A stretch of DNA of 5,669 bases from Ruminococcaceae bacterium UBA2656. GTDB taxonomy: Bacteria > Bacillota > Clostridia > Oscillospirales > Acutalibacteraceae. The notes below the pieces were generated by a model, which searched no databases, had not been told where the DNA came from, and saw only the letters and a list, made by a program, of their open reading frames with translations. The first letter of the stretch is position 1, and the number at the start of each line of letters is the position of its first letter. This document shows positions 4,853 through 5,669 of the stretch, piece by piece. A program made the position numbers and the translations under genes. The stretch spans positions 2,718 through 8,386 of the forward strand of contig DENA01000015.1 in the NCBI GenBank assembly GCA_002359465.1. The letters are read 5' to 3'.

Positions 4853-5669
4853 TTATTTGTTTTTGTTTAAAATGGAGATGTCCACACCTCTTTGCTTCAG
4901 CCACTTCGGCAGGAGCACATTGTCAACCCTCTGGCTGACTTCGGGTGCTTTTTCAAGCAGGAGCTTTGCGAGGGATTCGCTGACGTTCATGCCCCCCATT
5001 GCTCCGTCGAAGATAATGACTTTATCCGTGCCGGTGACATTGTAAGCAAACTGCATTGCCTGTTCGGTGGATCTTGCGGTAACCGCATAATCCATATAGC
5101 CGATATTCATGGAATCGGTATCAAACAGCTTGCCCTGTTCCTCGCCAACAACAACCGTCGGGATATTCTTGGAGAAGAATTCAGACGGATAGCCGGTCCA
5201 GGCATAGTTGTGCACGCACATCCTGATAGCCGGGTTCATCGGCGGCGTATCCTTCAGCAGCGGCTGACCGTTCTTGCGGTAGAACGCTTCGGTATACCAG
5301 GTGTAAGGGGGAAGCGGGTTTTCCATATCGTAAAGGTCGGTGTTCGCACCGGTAAAATTCGCATAGATAACGCCCGCGGAGAACACGTACGGCACCGGAC
5401 AGGGGAAATCAAGAACCGCGATGCATTTGTCAACTTCTCCGAACAGGGTCATAATTTTGCCGTACAACTGACAGCCGACAAAGGTCGCGCGGTCGTTCAG
5501 CGCGTACAGGTCATTGTCGCAGTCCGCGCCGATGACGCCGTGCGGGCCACAGTTCAGGAAAGCGGCGAAGGCAAATTTGCTCTGCACAAATTTGGACTCA
5601 AAAATTGCACGGGCCGTAAAGTTTGCCGCACGGGGACCCAGGTTCTGGTGATAGGTGCTGCGCGTCTCG
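4853..5669 (-). CDS. Unrecognised protein, 5'-truncated by window edge
   Basis: The frame stays open to the right edge, giving at least 271 residues; the true start is beyond the window. A GTG at 5587 could be read as a start but has no ribosome site and sits in continuous coding sequence. I do not recognise the family. The protein looks soluble, with no clear signal or membrane segment in the visible part. Striking stretches, in visible numbering, are CGPHGVIGADCDND at 40-53, DFPCPVPYVFSAG at 87-99, PPYTWYTEAFYR at 120-131, CVHNYAWTGYPSEFF at 151-165, and a late strand-Gly segment, VIIFDGAMGGMN, at 217-228. Six cysteines (40, 50, 66, 82, 90, 151) all fall in its first 60 percent. The GPH-Gly-Asp cluster faintly recalls creatininase's HGPHLPLGTD, but nothing else matches. 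It is the first visible gene of the operon, 23 nt ahead of the transporter, so an enzyme or binding protein for the transported compound is plausible inference. Confidence 0.75.
   Translation of the reverse strand, partial: ETRSTYHQNLGPRAANFTARAIFESKFVQSKFAFAAFLNCGPHGVIGADCDNDLYALNDRATFVGCQLYGKIMTLFGEVDKCIAVLDFPCPVPYVFSAGVIYANFTGANTDLYDMENPLPPYTWYTEAFYRKNGQPLLKDTPPMNPAIRMCVHNYAWTGYPSEFFSKNIPTVVVGEEQGKLFDTDSMNIGYMDYAVTARSTEQAMQFAYNVTGTDKVIIFDGAMGGMNVSESLAKLLLEKAPEVSQRVDNVLLPKWLKQRGVDISILNKNK

Noticed and set aside
5430..5560. Creatininase identity for the unknown protein from its GPH-Gly-Asp cluster
   Set aside because: The first motif residue is Cys rather than the metal-binding His, and the later creatininase motifs are absent.
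5585..5587. GTG as start of the last minus-strand gene
   Set aside because: No ribosome site precedes it and the frame continues open with coding-like sequence to the window edge, so the gene is truncated rather than starting here.
1..5669. CRISPR array, tRNA, rRNA or insertion sequence
   Set aside because: No regular direct repeats, transposase-like frame or recognisable stable RNA was seen; nearly all of the window is protein-coding.

Overview
The window most resembles a chromosomal piece of a Clostridia-type Firmicute, possibly near the Oscillospiraceae. The grounds are a DUF3842 gene, a family I know mainly from Clostridia, strong GGAGG-type ribosome sites, a DUF503/YlxP gene, and roughly balanced GC judged by eye. 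I see no rRNA, tRNA, transposase, phage gene or CRISPR array. The taxonomic placement is inference.

Layout. (a) 1-906, plus strand: the C-terminal two thirds of an Nramp-family divalent metal transporter, cut by the window's left edge. (b) 879-1744, minus strand: a two-gene operon of a DUF503/YlxP-like protein followed by the RNA 2',3'-cyclic phosphodiesterase ThpR. The two overlap by four bases (GTGA), and the operon runs tail-to-tail into the transporter gene with a 28-bp coding overlap. A near-consensus sigma-A promoter sits at 1850-1878, with a ~100-nt leader that can fold. (c) 1909-1950: a perfect 14-bp inverted repeat that works as a terminator between this operon and the next. (d) 1968-5669, minus strand: four co-directional genes. 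In transcription order they are an unrecognised protein cut by the right edge, a BenE-family transporter, a creatinase/aminopeptidase P-fold (M24) protein, and a DUF3842 protein. Spacings are 23 nt, 67 nt (holding a GC-rich hairpin) and a 10-bp overlap.

The four-gene module in (d) is the most interesting part. The M24 protein has a full two-domain length, but all five metal-ligand positions of the aminopeptidase P family appear to be replaced, so it should not be a metallopeptidase. Creatinase is also metal-free, but the two creatinase active-site glutamates are missing too. Set beside a transporter of the BenE family, a DUF3842 protein of unknown function and an unassigned Cys-rich protein, this suggests uptake and conversion or sensing of a small molecule. 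The substrate cannot be named from the sequence. The other genes look like ordinary housekeeping or metal-homeostasis functions.
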